Shown one piece after another: positions 1-8,209 of a DNA stretch of 32,431 nucleotides. The notes under the pieces are model-generated. The model saw only the letters and a program-made list of their open reading frames with translations, was not told the origin of the DNA and did not search any database. The stretch comes from Gammaproteobacteria bacterium (GTDB lineage Bacteria > Pseudomonadota > Gammaproteobacteria > JAKDMP01): contig JAKDMP010000008.1 of the NCBI GenBank assembly GCA_030452225.1, positions 1 to 32,431 of the forward strand, given 5' to 3'. Position numbers and translations under genes: made by a program. The stretch's first letter is position 1; each line of letters begins with the position of its first letter.

Positions 1-101
1 ATATTGTAAATTATGACAGTAATTCTGCCGCCCGACAACGTCATTGCTCTGTAAATGCCTTGTCTTTACCCAGGCGCTCCAGCGGCACGCTCATGTAGCC
101 A

Positions 102-276
102 TTACGGCGCCCGACACCAGCCCTTATGCCGCCTGCAGCGACCAGCCTTGAGCGCATGCGCGTCGTCGCGGGTAAAAACCTGAATCCGATGGTTGCACGA
201 ATCAGCGACAAAAACGCGCGTCGCCATCACTGCGACGCCGTTCGGGTCGTGGAATTTGCTCAGAGACGTGCTCGGC
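102..276 (-). pseudogene. NHL-repeat protein C-terminal remnant, apparently frameshifted
   Basis: Minus-strand reading gives EPSTSLSKFHDPNGVAVMATRVFVADSCNHRIQVFTRDDAHALK...*, an NHL-type blade (FxxPNGVAV...VFVADSxNHRIQVF). No start codon. A shifted frame continues plausibly downstream (AAGGIRAGVGRRNGYMSVPLERLGKDKAFTEQ*). Confidence 0.55.
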
Positions 277-741
277 TCACAGTAAACGATTATCTGGAAG
301 GTAGTCCTGGGGTTTGCCGAGCCGAATCAAGGTGTAGTCCGGGTGCCGGGGGTTCAGAAGGTAGTTGCTTTCTCCTGGCGCCAGAACAGACGGCACTTCC
401 AATACGGCCGTTTGGCCTTGCTCGAGCCATCTTTTGCCTATACCCATCAAGGTCTCCGGCGGCGTCGGCTTGTTCCAGTCTTTCGGTAGATTCGTGGGGT
501 CAACAGACGCGATTGACACTTCGTCGGGGACCTCGGCCGCCGCAATCACGGTATCAGGCAGCCACTCGAGCCGGCGGTAGTTGGCCAGGTAATCCAGGAT
601 CGCAAGCGAGGCATGCTCCGAGGCATAGACGACTGGGTGGCCTCGGGGTGTCCAGCGCCCCGAGACATACAGGCCTCCTACCCCACTGAACAAGCTCTTC
701 CGGTACTTGGCCTTCCCGCAGCGATAGACGGTCAGGCTCAC
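277..741 (-). CDS. RES-domain toxin (NAD+-degrading family), GTG start
   Basis: 154 aa MSLTVYRCGKAKYRKSLFSGVGGLYVSGRWTPRGHPVVYASEHASLAILDYL..., typical RES domain with R, Y and S positions. GTGA overlap with the upstream antitoxin stop. Confidence 0.88.
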   Translation of the reverse strand: MSLTVYRCGKAKYRKSLFSGVGGLYVSGRWTPRGHPVVYASEHASLAILDYLANYRRLEWLPDTVIAAAEVPDEVSIASVDPTNLPKDWNKPTPPETLMGIGKRWLEQGQTAVLEVPSVLAPGESNYLLNPRHPDYTLIRLGKPQDYLPDNRLL

Positions 742-1166
742 GCATAGACCCCGTATTCCATGCGGTCCAACATGTCCGTGACCCGGGTGGTGCCGTAGTC
801 GGTGGCAAGTGCATCCAGGGGCGACTCGCCATCCAGATACTTGTTCGGCTCTCGCAACCAGGCTGCGGCGTTGGCCTCGCTTTCCAGCACCTCGGTTGCC
901 CGAACGTAGATGCGTGCCACGCGCGCCAACCTGTCAGAGCTTGTCACACTCAACCTTTTCCCTCCACCCGTCAAACGATCCAGCGTGCGAACGCTCACTC
1001 CCAGCACCGTAGCGCTTTCTGCTCGACTCAAATGGAGCCTTTTGGTGAGCGCCGCACAAGATTCGGCCGGCAAGCCCTCAAGTACGGCGCTCGCCAGGTC
1101 AACCCGATTGGCGGGGCGGCCGAACGCACTGCGCCCGCCCATCACTTGTATGATCCCTTTTCCCAT
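738..1166 (-). CDS. Xre/MbcA/ParS-type antitoxin of RES-Xre module
   Basis: 142 aa with LHLSRAESATVLGVSVRTLDRLTGGGKRLSVTSSDRLARVARIYVRATEVLE..., followed by a C-terminal WLREPNKYLDGESPLDALATDYGTTRVTDMLDRMEYGVYA segment. Directly upstream of and overlapping RES. Confidence 0.87.
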   Translation of the reverse strand: MGKGIIQVMGGRSAFGRPANRVDLASAVLEGLPAESCAALTKRLHLSRAESATVLGVSVRTLDRLTGGGKRLSVTSSDRLARVARIYVRATEVLESEANAAAWLREPNKYLDGESPLDALATDYGTTRVTDMLDRMEYGVYA

Positions 1167-1189
1167 CGCGATCTCGGCATGACATTTGT

Positions 1190-1202
1190 CGTTATTTTAA
1201 CG
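1190..1202. promoter_or_regulatory. Candidate antitoxin operator palindrome CGTTA-TTT-TAACG
   Basis: Perfect 5-bp inverted repeat about 24 bp upstream of the antitoxin start codon. Confidence 0.4.
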
Positions 1203-1284
1203 CCATCTTGCGAGACAGTCAAACTCGCGGCGTTGCCGGTCATCCACGCTTCCGGCTGCTCCCCGGAGCCGCCCTCAGCGGGAA

Positions 1285-1313
1285 TTGACAGCCCGCAGGC
1301 CATCGGCTACAGT
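1285..1313 (+). promoter_or_regulatory. Sigma70-like promoter for riboswitch-crcB transcript (TTGACA-17-TACAGT)
   Basis: TTGACA at 1285-1290, 17-nt spacer, TACAGT at 1308-1313, 18 nt before the riboswitch core GGTGATGG. Confidence 0.65.
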
Positions 1314-1330
1314 TTCTGCGCCAACAAGGC

Positions 1331-1411
1331 AGGTGATGGAGTTCACCGTAAACCGCCTCCGTCCGGAAGCTGATGACTCCTGCTGGGATCAACACACTTG
1401 CAGCAGGAGTC
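1331..1411 (+). ncRNA. Fluoride riboswitch (crcB motif) with RBS-sequestering stem
   Basis: GGTGATGGAGTTCACCGTAAACCGCC...GCTGATGACTCCTGCTG matches the crcB-motif consensus. Perfect 11-bp stem GACTCCTGCTG (1375-1385)/CAGCAGGAGTC (1401-1411) buries the AGGAG upstream of the crcB ATG at 1418. Confidence 0.93.
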
Positions 1412-1417
1412 AATGAG

Positions 1418-1798
1418 ATGCTTTGGAATTACCTGGCCGTCATGGCCGGCGGAGCCATCGGTTGTTGCGCACGCTTTGGATTGACGCAAGTCATCCAATC
1501 GTTTTACCAGGGCAGGAGCTTTCCATTGGCGACGCTGGTCGTCAACGTGGCGGGCAGCCTGCTCCTCGGCTTTGTCTATTTTGCCGCCCTCGAACGCCTG
1601 TCCATCAATCCCGTACTGCGCCTGGCGATTATCGCCGGCGGGCTTGGTGGCTTCACTACCTTCTCGACATTTACGGTTGAAAGCCTGGTCCTGGTGGAAA
1701 GCGGAACACCGGGCCGCGCCCTGCTCTACCTGACACTGTCGGTCGTTCTGGGGGTTTTTGCCGCGTTTGTCGGCGGGTTCCTTGCGAGAGCACTGTAG
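1418..1798 (+). CDS. crcB: Fluoride channel CrcB/Fluc
   Basis: MLWNYLAVMAGGAIGCCARFGLTQVIQ...LATLVVNVAGSLLLGF...GGLGGFTTFSTFTVE: diagnostic Fluc motifs (GGxxGxxxRF, NxxGSxxxG, GxxGGxTTFSTF). Start placed at 1418 rather than the track start 1373, based on the RBS. Confidence 0.95.
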   Translation: MLWNYLAVMAGGAIGCCARFGLTQVIQSFYQGRSFPLATLVVNVAGSLLLGFVYFAALERLSINPVLRLAIIAGGLGGFTTFSTFTVESLVLVESGTPGRALLYLTLSVVLGVFAAFVGGFLARAL

Positions 1799-1807
1799 GA
1801 GGATGAT

Positions 1808-2128
1808 ATGAGCAAGCAAATGATCGTTGCCCGCATTTACGTCGGCGAGTCGGATTCCGGGCCAAGGGGCAACCTGATGGAACACATCATGGAGGTGCTG
1901 CGCGACCAGCACCGGGTACACGGTGTTACCGTCTTCCGCGGCATTGCAGGATTCGGTTCCAGCGGCGTGGTGCATTCTGCCGACTTGTTGAGGCTGAATC
2001 CGAATCTCCCGCTGGTCATCGAGTTTTTCGATGAGCCGGAAGTGATTGAAGCGGCTGTCGAAACCCTGAACGACCTGATTCCGGCCGGTCAGATGATTTC
2101 ATGGCCCGTAACCTGCAACCTCGATTGA
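1808..2128 (+). CDS. DUF190 family protein, CrcB-associated
   Basis: MSKQMIVARIYVGESDSG...LMEHIMEVLRDQHRVHGVTVFRGIAGFGSSGVVHSADLLRLNPNLPLVIEFFDEPEVIE; DUF190 motifs. Immediately downstream of crcB. Confidence 0.9.
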   Translation: MSKQMIVARIYVGESDSGPRGNLMEHIMEVLRDQHRVHGVTVFRGIAGFGSSGVVHSADLLRLNPNLPLVIEFFDEPEVIEAAVETLNDLIPAGQMISWPVTCNLD

Positions 2129-2314
2129 ATGCCCCCGGCCCTCGACCGGGGCGCCGTGAAAATCAAGACCGAAACCGCCCTGCTCCACCGCACCGCCGAC
2201 ATCCCGGCCTGCAACCGAACGGTTGACATGTCCGGATCGACTTGACGAACAGTCGATTGCCGTGCGGCCGGGAGCCGCAGGCACTTTCCGGATAATGCAG
2301 GGAGAAGCCGGCAA

Positions 2315-2343
2315 TCGACACCCTGCCCCGGTTTTGCTACAAT
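2315..2343 (+). promoter_or_regulatory. Sigma70-like promoter for second riboswitch (TCGACA-17-TACAAT)
   Basis: TCGACA at 2315-2320, 17-nt spacer, TACAAT at 2338-2343, again 18 nt before GGTGATGG. Confidence 0.65.
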
Positions 2344-2360
2344 TTCCGCGACATCACAAC

Positions 2361-2438
2361 CGGTGATGGAGTCCACCGCGAACCGTCCCGTCGGGACTGA
2401 TGACCCCTGCTCTACCTGATTCACCTCAAGCAGGAGTC
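2361..2438 (+). ncRNA. Second fluoride riboswitch (crcB motif) upstream of ArnT-like glycosyltransferase
   Basis: CGGTGATGGAGTCCACCGCGAACCGTCCCGTCGGGACTGATGACCCCTGCT; near-perfect stem GACCCCTGCT (2402-2411)/AGCAGGAGTC (2429-2438, one C.A mismatch) covers the AGGAG of the ATG at 2442. Confidence 0.92.
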
Positions 2439-2441
2439 ACG

Positions 2442-4313
2442 ATGTCGCGGGTAATTTCAACCAGAACGGGCCTGTTCATCTGCCTGATCACTTTCGCGGT
2501 GATCTGGTTCGGGGGACTGGGCTATCGCCCCTTGTTCGCCACCGACGAGGGGCGCTACGCGGAGATTCCGCGTGAAATGATGGCGGCAGGCGATTGGGTG
2601 ACGCCCCGTCTGAACGGACTGCGTTATTTCGAAAAGCCGCCGCTTCAATACTGGATGACGGCGGCATCCTATGCCGTATTCGGCGTCCATGACTGGGTGG
2701 CACGCTTGTGGACGGCCGTTGCCGGCTTTCTGACGGTCCTTCTCGCGGGCTTCACCGCTTTTCGCCTGTATGGGAGGAAGGCGGGCTGGATGACGGCTGC
2801 CGTGCTGGGCGGCAGCTTCTATTTCGTATTCCTGAGTCATTTCAGTACGCTCGATGCCGTGCTCTGCGGGGCCATGAGCCTTAACCTGTTCGGCTTTCTG
2901 CTGGCCCAGCGGGCGACGCGCGGCTCGCGTGCCGAACTGGGCTGGATGCTGGCGTCCTGGGCCGGCGCCGCCCTGGCCGTGCTCGACAAGGGTTTGATCG
3001 GCATCTTGTTGCCGGGCGCGGTCATCGCGCTCTACATGATTCTCAAGCGCGATACCGGGCTTTTGCGTCGCCTTCGCATCCTGCCCGGGCTGACTCTGTT
3101 CCTGGCAATGGTCCTGCCGTGGTTCATCGCCGTATCGATCCAGAACCCGGACTTTCCGTGGCAATTTTTCATGGTACAGCAGTTCCTGCGCTTTTTGACC
3201 CCGGCTCAACATCGCCCCGGTCCCGGCTGGTATTTCATCCCGCTGCTGGTTCTGTCGGTGCTCCCATGGCTGGCGGCGGCGGGACGCGGGCTCCTCTCCC
3301 CGCTGCGCGGCTTGTTGCGGCGTGAAGCCTTCAATCCCGAAGTCCTCATATGGCTGTGGATCGTCGTCATTTTCGCGTTCTTCTCCGTTTCCCATTCCAA
3401 GTTGCCCAGCTATATCCTGCCGATTATCCCGGCCTTTGCCGTGCTGATCGGGCAACGCTTGTCGCGCCTGGAACGACTCCCGTGGTCGGCCGGGGCGATC
3501 TCCCTGGCGACCGGCATCGTTCTCCTTGCGCTCGCGGTCATGGCTCCGGAATGGGGACTCGGCCGCAGCATCGATGCCCGATTGCCACACTCCTTTCTCG
3601 TTTCCGCTATCGTCGCCGCCAGTCTCCTCGTAGTGGCCACGGTGATGGCGGTGATCGCGCGCAGGCGCGCTTTGCCCGCCGTCGTGCTCATCGCTGCGGC
3701 CTGGCTGATTGCAACCCGGCTGATCATGCTCGGCGGCGCCGCGCTCGGCCCGCAACATTCCACGAGCGCATTGGCAGCGCAAGTGGCCCGTTACAAACAA
3801 CCAAACGTGCCGGTTTATTCGGTCGCCGGCTACCAGCAAACCCTGCCCTTTTACCTTCGCCGTACGGTGACTCTCGTGAAATACCAAGGCGAAATGGCTT
3901 TCGGTATTGCCCGGGCCGGCCATTCACTCGAAGACCGCTATCTGCCAACGCTCGAGGATTTTGCCGCGCGCTGGAGGCGGGAGCCCGAAGCGCTTGCTTT
4001 TGTCCCGCGCACACAGCTTGCGAAGGTCAAAACGCTGCAAATCCGCTACCGTATCGCGGCAGGCAATTCCAAGTGGGTGGCGTTGGTGCACAAGCACCAG
4101 CTGCCACTTCAAATGTTCGCGCACGCCATCCCTTGCGTGGCACTCATGAACTCACAATTTTGTGTTCTGGTATCCGATCGACGATACGGTTTCCCGGTAA
4201 TGCCGACAACGGAACTCCCGGAGTTCTACTTCCCTGGCGAGGCCTCCATCTCCCGGAGTTGGGCCGCCGACCAGGCGACCAGCGGATGCAAACCATCTCC
4301 GCCCGTGCCTTGA
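2442..4313 (+). CDS. ArnT-like (GT83/PMT superfamily) membrane glycosyltransferase
   Basis: MSRVISTRTGLFICLITFAVIWFGGLGYRPLFATDEGRYAEIPREMMAAGDWVTPRLNGLRYFEKPPLQYWMTAASYAVFG...: hallmark ArnT N-terminal motifs plus many TM segments. Start reassigned from 2400 to 2442 by RBS position. Confidence 0.9.
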   Translation: MSRVISTRTGLFICLITFAVIWFGGLGYRPLFATDEGRYAEIPREMMAAGDWVTPRLNGLRYFEKPPLQYWMTAASYAVFGVHDWVARLWTAVAGFLTVLLAGFTAFRLYGRKAGWMTAAVLGGSFYFVFLSHFSTLDAVLCGAMSLNLFGFLLAQRATRGSRAELGWMLASWAGAALAVLDKGLIGILLPGAVIALYMILKRDTGLLRRLRILPGLTLFLAMVLPWFIAVSIQNPDFPWQFFMVQQFLRFLTPAQHRPGPGWYFIPLLVLSVLPWLAAAGRGLLSPLRGLLRREAFNPEVLIWLWIVVIFAFFSVSHSKLPSYILPIIPAFAVLIGQRLSRLERLPWSAGAISLATGIVLLALAVMAPEWGLGRSIDARLPHSFLVSAIVAASLLVVATVMAVIARRRALPAVVLIAAAWLIATRLIMLGGAALGPQHSTSALAAQVARYKQPNVPVYSVAGYQQTLPFYLRRTVTLVKYQGEMAFGIARAGHSLEDRYLPTLEDFAARWRREPEALAFVPRTQLAKVKTLQIRYRIAAGNSKWVALVHKHQLPLQMFAHAIPCVALMNSQFCVLVSDRRYGFPVMPTTELPEFYFPGEASISRSWAADQATSGCKPSPPVP

Positions 4314-4456
4314 TAGACGGCCAACTGACTGCGCATGTTCGGCGGCCAGAACTTGCGGATATGCTCCAGCACCCCTTCGCGCGCACGTTCTTCCGGATAC
4401 GCCTGGAAATAGTCCGCGATGCGGTTCGCCATGTCGATCATCTTCTGCTCGTCCAC
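4226..4456 (-). CDS. fdsD: NAD-dependent formate dehydrogenase delta subunit
   Basis: MDEQKMIDMANRIADYFQAYPEERAREGVLEHIRKFWPPNMRSQLAVY...: FdsD family. Last gene of the fds operon. Confidence 0.88.
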   Translation of the reverse strand: MDEQKMIDMANRIADYFQAYPEERAREGVLEHIRKFWPPNMRSQLAVYQGTGGDGLHPLVAWSAAQLREMEASPGK

Positions 4457-4462
4457 CGGTAA

Positions 4463-5299
4463 CTACTCCGCACCGCCGATACGCTCGGCGCCGTTCAGGA
4501 TCAGGTAGGAGTCCTCGCGCACCTGACAGGCCAGGCTGAGATTGGCCTCGCGCGCAAGGCGTACCGCCAGCGCGGTGGGTGCCGACGCAGTTGCCAGCAA
4601 CCGCAACCCGAACGCCGACGCCTTCTGCACGAGTTCATAGCTGCAGCGGCTCGACATGGCCACGAAACCGGATTCCGGCGCAATCCCCGCGCGCGCGGCG
4701 GCGCCGATGAGTTTGTCCAGGGCATTGTGGCGCCCCACGTCCTCCCGCGCGCACAGGAGTTTACCCTCCCCATCCACGAAGGCGGCGGCGTGCATGGCGC
4801 CGGCGACCGCGTTGTAGGGTTGCCAGCCGCGCAATGCCCCGACGGCTCGCGGGATCGCTTCGCCGTCGTAGACGGGGCCGTCGGCCAGCCGGGCAATTGG
4901 GCGAACGGCGTCCCGCAGTTCCCGCACGCCGCACAGGCCGCAACTGCTGACACCGGCCATGCGCCGGCTGCGCACCACGCCCTGCGGATCGCCGTACAGC
5001 GCCACGTACAGTGCCATGCCTTCCGGCCGCGCATGCACATGCACCGACTCGATATCCGCCGCGTCGCCAATCAGCCCTTCGGTGAGCAGGAAACCGTAGG
5101 CAAAGTCCGCAAGGTCCGCGGGCGAGGCCAGCATCACGGCGTAGCTCTCGCCATTGACGACCATGGCAACGGGCAATTCTTCCGGAAAGTCCCGGCAGCC
5201 GTTTTCGACCCCTCGAGGAGTCCAGCGCCGGAACTCGTTGCGCCCCGCCACCCAGGAACGGTCGGCCTCGGCATCCGGTGGGGATTGGATCACTTCCAT
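4463..5299 (-). CDS. fdhD: Formate dehydrogenase accessory sulfurtransferase FdhD (FdsC)
   Basis: MEVIQSPPDAEADRSW...EELPVAMVVNGESYAVMLASPADLADFAYGFLLTEGLI...SSCGLCG...CAREDVGRHNALDKLIG...SSRCSYELVQKA. TGATG overlap with fdsA. The 1063-aa track ORF over-extends upstream. Confidence 0.95.
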   Translation of the reverse strand: MEVIQSPPDAEADRSWVAGRNEFRRWTPRGVENGCRDFPEELPVAMVVNGESYAVMLASPADLADFAYGFLLTEGLIGDAADIESVHVHARPEGMALYVALYGDPQGVVRSRRMAGVSSCGLCGVRELRDAVRPIARLADGPVYDGEAIPRAVGALRGWQPYNAVAGAMHAAAFVDGEGKLLCAREDVGRHNALDKLIGAAARAGIAPESGFVAMSSRCSYELVQKASAFGLRLLATASAPTALAVRLAREANLSLACQVREDSYLILNGAERIGGAE

Positions 5300-8190
5300 C
5301 ACGTCTTGGCGGCGGATTCGCCGGAGTTCTCCCCGGCAATCTTCTGGCGGGCCTCGCGGGCATCCAGGTAGCCCCGCTGCCACTCCGAGATCGTGCTGGC
5401 GGGCCGCACCTCGACCGCGGTAACCTTGTATTCGGGGCAATCCGTGGCCCAATCGGTCAACTCGGTGGTCACCAGGTTCGTCGTGGTCTCCGGGAAGTGG
5501 AAAGTGGTGTAGACCACCCCCGGCATCATGCGCTCGCTCACCCGGGCCCGCAGGGCGATCTCCCCCATGCGGCTGGCGACCGCCACCTGGCTGCCGTCGG
5601 CAATGCCGCGGGTCTCGGCGTCGGACGGGTGGATCTCGAGGACATCCTCGTCGTGCCACAGGCGATTCCGGGTGCGCCGGGTCTGCGCCCCCACGTTGTA
5701 CTGCGTGAGAATCCGGCCGGTCGTCAGAAGCAGCGGGAACCTGCGGTTGGCGCGCTCCTCGGTGGCCACGTAGGGTGTGAGCATGAAGCGGCCCTTGCCG
5801 CGCACGAATTCGCCGACATGCATCACCGGCGTACCCTCGGGTTGAGCCTCGTTGCAGGGCCACTGGATGCTCCCGAGCTCGTCGATCTTCTCGAAGCTGA
5901 CCCCGGCGAAGGTCGGCGTGGTGCGTGCAATCTCGTCCATGATTTCCGAGGGATGGCGGTAGCGCATGGGATAACCCAGCCGCTGCGCCAGCTCCTGGGT
6001 GATCTCCCAGTCGGCCTTGCCCGCGGGCGCCTGCACCACCTTGCGCACCCGGTTGATGCGGCGTTCGGCGTTGATGAAGGTGCCGTCCTTCTCCAGGAAG
6101 GTGGAACCGGGCAGGAACACGTGGGCGTAGGCGGCGGTTTCGTTCAGGAACAGGTCCTGGACAATCACGCACTCCATGGCCGCCAGCCCGGCGGCAATGT
6201 GCTTGCTGTTGGGATCGGACTGCAGGATGTCCTCGCCCTGCACGTAGAGGGCCTTGAAGGTGCCGCATGCGGCCGCATCGATCATGTTGGGGATGCGCAT
6301 GCCCGGCTCCTTGTCCAGTTGCACTCCCCATTCCTTTTCGTAGATCTCGCGCACGCTGTCGATGGCGATATGGCGGTAGCCGGGGAACTCGTGCGGGAAG
6401 GATCCCATGTCGCAGGAGCCTTGGACGTTGTTTTGCCCGCGCATCGGGTTGAGCCCCACGCCTTCGCGCCCGAAGTTGCCGGTGGCCATCGCCAGATTGG
6501 CCATCCCCATGACCATGGTGGAACCCTGGCTGTGTTCGGTTACGCCCAGGCCATAGTAAATTGCGCCGTTGCCGCCGGTGGCGTACAGCCGGGCCGCCGC
6601 GCGGATGTCGCCGGCGGGCACGCCGCTCGCCCCGGACACGGCTTCGGGACTGTTTTCGGGCTGGAGGATGAACTCGCGCCAGGCCGCGTATTCCTCGAGG
6701 TCGCAGCGCTCGTGGATGAAATCGCGGTCTTCGAGCCCCTCTTCCACCACCGTGTGGGCCAGTGCATTGATGAGGGCGACGTTGCACCCCGGTCGCAGCT
6801 GCAAGTGGTAGTCCGCATGCACATGGGGACTGTGCACCAGGTCGATGGCCCGCGGGTCGGCCACGATGAGCCGGGCGCCGGCGCGCAGCCGGCGTTTCAT
6901 CTGCGAGGCGAACACCGGGTGGGCGTCGGTGGGATTGGCCCCGATCACCAGGATGACGTCGCAGCGCTCGACCGAATCGAAATCCTGCGTGCCGGCCGAA
7001 GTGCCCAGGGTATTGCTCATGCCGTAGCCGGTGGGCGAATGGCATACGCGCGCGCAAGTGTCCACATTGTTGGTGCCGAGCACCGCGCGCGCGAGCTTCT
7101 GCACGAGGTAAGTCTCCTCGTCGGTGCAGCGCGAAGAGGTGATGCAGCCCAGCGCATTGCGACCGTGCCGCTCGCGGATCGCCCGGATGCGGGCCGCCGC
7201 GTAGTCGTAGGCCTCGTCCCAGCTCACCCTGCGCCAGGGATCGGTGATTTTCTCGCGGATCATCGGCGAGGTGATGCGGTCCGGATGATTGGTATAGCCC
7301 CAGGCAAAGCGGCCCTTGATGCAGGCGTGGCCATGATTGGCCTTGCCGTACTTGTAGGGGATCATGCGCACCACCCGATCGCTCTTCATCTCCACCTGGA
7401 AGGAGCAGCCCACACCGCAGTAGCCGCAGGTGGTGACCACCGCGCGATCCGGCATCCCCTTCTGCGCCACGTCCTTTTCCAGCAACGCCTCGGTCGGGCA
7501 GGCCTGCACGCAGGCGCCGCAGGACACGCACTCGGAACGCAGGAAATCGTCCTCGGCGGTGCCGGCGCTGATCACCGAATCGAAGCCGCGGCCGTCCACC
7601 GTGAGCGCGAAGGTGCCCTGCACCTCGTTGCAGGCGCGGATGCAGCGCGAACAAACGATGCAGCGGCCGGGATCGAAGTGGAAGTAAGGATTGGAGTCAT
7701 CCACAGCCGCGTCCTGGTGATTCGCGCCGCCGCGGCCATAGCGAACCCCGGTTACGCCCAGTTTATTCGCCAGTTTCAACAGCTCGTCATCCCCGTGGCC
7801 GTCCGGCGTCACGCTCACACCGGGGTGATCGGAGAGGTAGAGTTCCACCACTCCGCGCCGGAGCGTGCCGAGCTTGTCGGATTGGGTGCGCACCTTCATG
7901 CCCTCCTCCACCGGCGTGGTGCAGGAGGCGGGATAGCCTTTACGGCCCTCGATTTCCACCAGACACAGCCGGCAGGAACCGAAGGGTTCCAGGGAGTCGG
8001 ATGCGCAGAGTTTCGGGATCTCCATGCCCGCCTCGATCGCGGCGCGCATCACCGAGGCGCCTTCGGGAACGGTCACGGACCGGCCGTCGATCTCGAGTGT
8101 CACTCGATTTGCGGACCTGCCGGGCGGGGTACCGAAATCCACGGGCTTCCAATCCGGTGGCATTTCTGTGTCGGGATAAACGCTCGCCAT
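5299..8190 (-). CDS. fdsA: NAD-dependent formate dehydrogenase alpha subunit (Mo/W-bis-MGD)
   Basis: 963 aa; N-terminal 2Fe-2S ferredoxin domain (CxxxGSCRLCLVEIEG), 4Fe-4S motifs (CIVCSRCIRACNE, CVSCGACVQACP), CGYCGVGC, and active-site region DTCARVCHSPTGYGMS (Cys, not Sec). Confidence 0.96.
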   Translation of the reverse strand: MASVYPDTEMPPDWKPVDFGTPPGRSANRVTLEIDGRSVTVPEGASVMRAAIEAGMEIPKLCASDSLEPFGSCRLCLVEIEGRKGYPASCTTPVEEGMKVRTQSDKLGTLRRGVVELYLSDHPGVSVTPDGHGDDELLKLANKLGVTGVRYGRGGANHQDAAVDDSNPYFHFDPGRCIVCSRCIRACNEVQGTFALTVDGRGFDSVISAGTAEDDFLRSECVSCGACVQACPTEALLEKDVAQKGMPDRAVVTTCGYCGVGCSFQVEMKSDRVVRMIPYKYGKANHGHACIKGRFAWGYTNHPDRITSPMIREKITDPWRRVSWDEAYDYAAARIRAIRERHGRNALGCITSSRCTDEETYLVQKLARAVLGTNNVDTCARVCHSPTGYGMSNTLGTSAGTQDFDSVERCDVILVIGANPTDAHPVFASQMKRRLRAGARLIVADPRAIDLVHSPHVHADYHLQLRPGCNVALINALAHTVVEEGLEDRDFIHERCDLEEYAAWREFILQPENSPEAVSGASGVPAGDIRAAARLYATGGNGAIYYGLGVTEHSQGSTMVMGMANLAMATGNFGREGVGLNPMRGQNNVQGSCDMGSFPHEFPGYRHIAIDSVREIYEKEWGVQLDKEPGMRIPNMIDAAACGTFKALYVQGEDILQSDPNSKHIAAGLAAMECVIVQDLFLNETAAYAHVFLPGSTFLEKDGTFINAERRINRVRKVVQAPAGKADWEITQELAQRLGYPMRYRHPSEIMDEIARTTPTFAGVSFEKIDELGSIQWPCNEAQPEGTPVMHVGEFVRGKGRFMLTPYVATEERANRRFPLLLTTGRILTQYNVGAQTRRTRNRLWHDEDVLEIHPSDAETRGIADGSQVAVASRMGEIALRARVSERMMPGVVYTTFHFPETTTNLVTTELTDWATDCPEYKVTAVEVRPASTISEWQRGYLDAREARQKIAGENSGESAAKT

Positions 8191-8209
8191 GACGTGCTCC
8201 TGTCGTGTC

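Noticed and set aside
2132-2151. CCCCGG...CCGGGG hairpin after DUF190 as an intrinsic terminator
   Set aside because: Short 6-bp stem with no U-tract; cannot support a terminator call.
2457-3923. 488-aa minus-strand ORF opposite the glycosyltransferase
   Set aside because: Composition (Gln/Arg/His/Glu-rich) typical of the antisense of a membrane protein; no motif.
4463-7654. 1063-aa ORF ending in FdhD
   Set aside because: Upstream ~785 residues are an out-of-frame reading of fdsA; FdhD starts at 5299.
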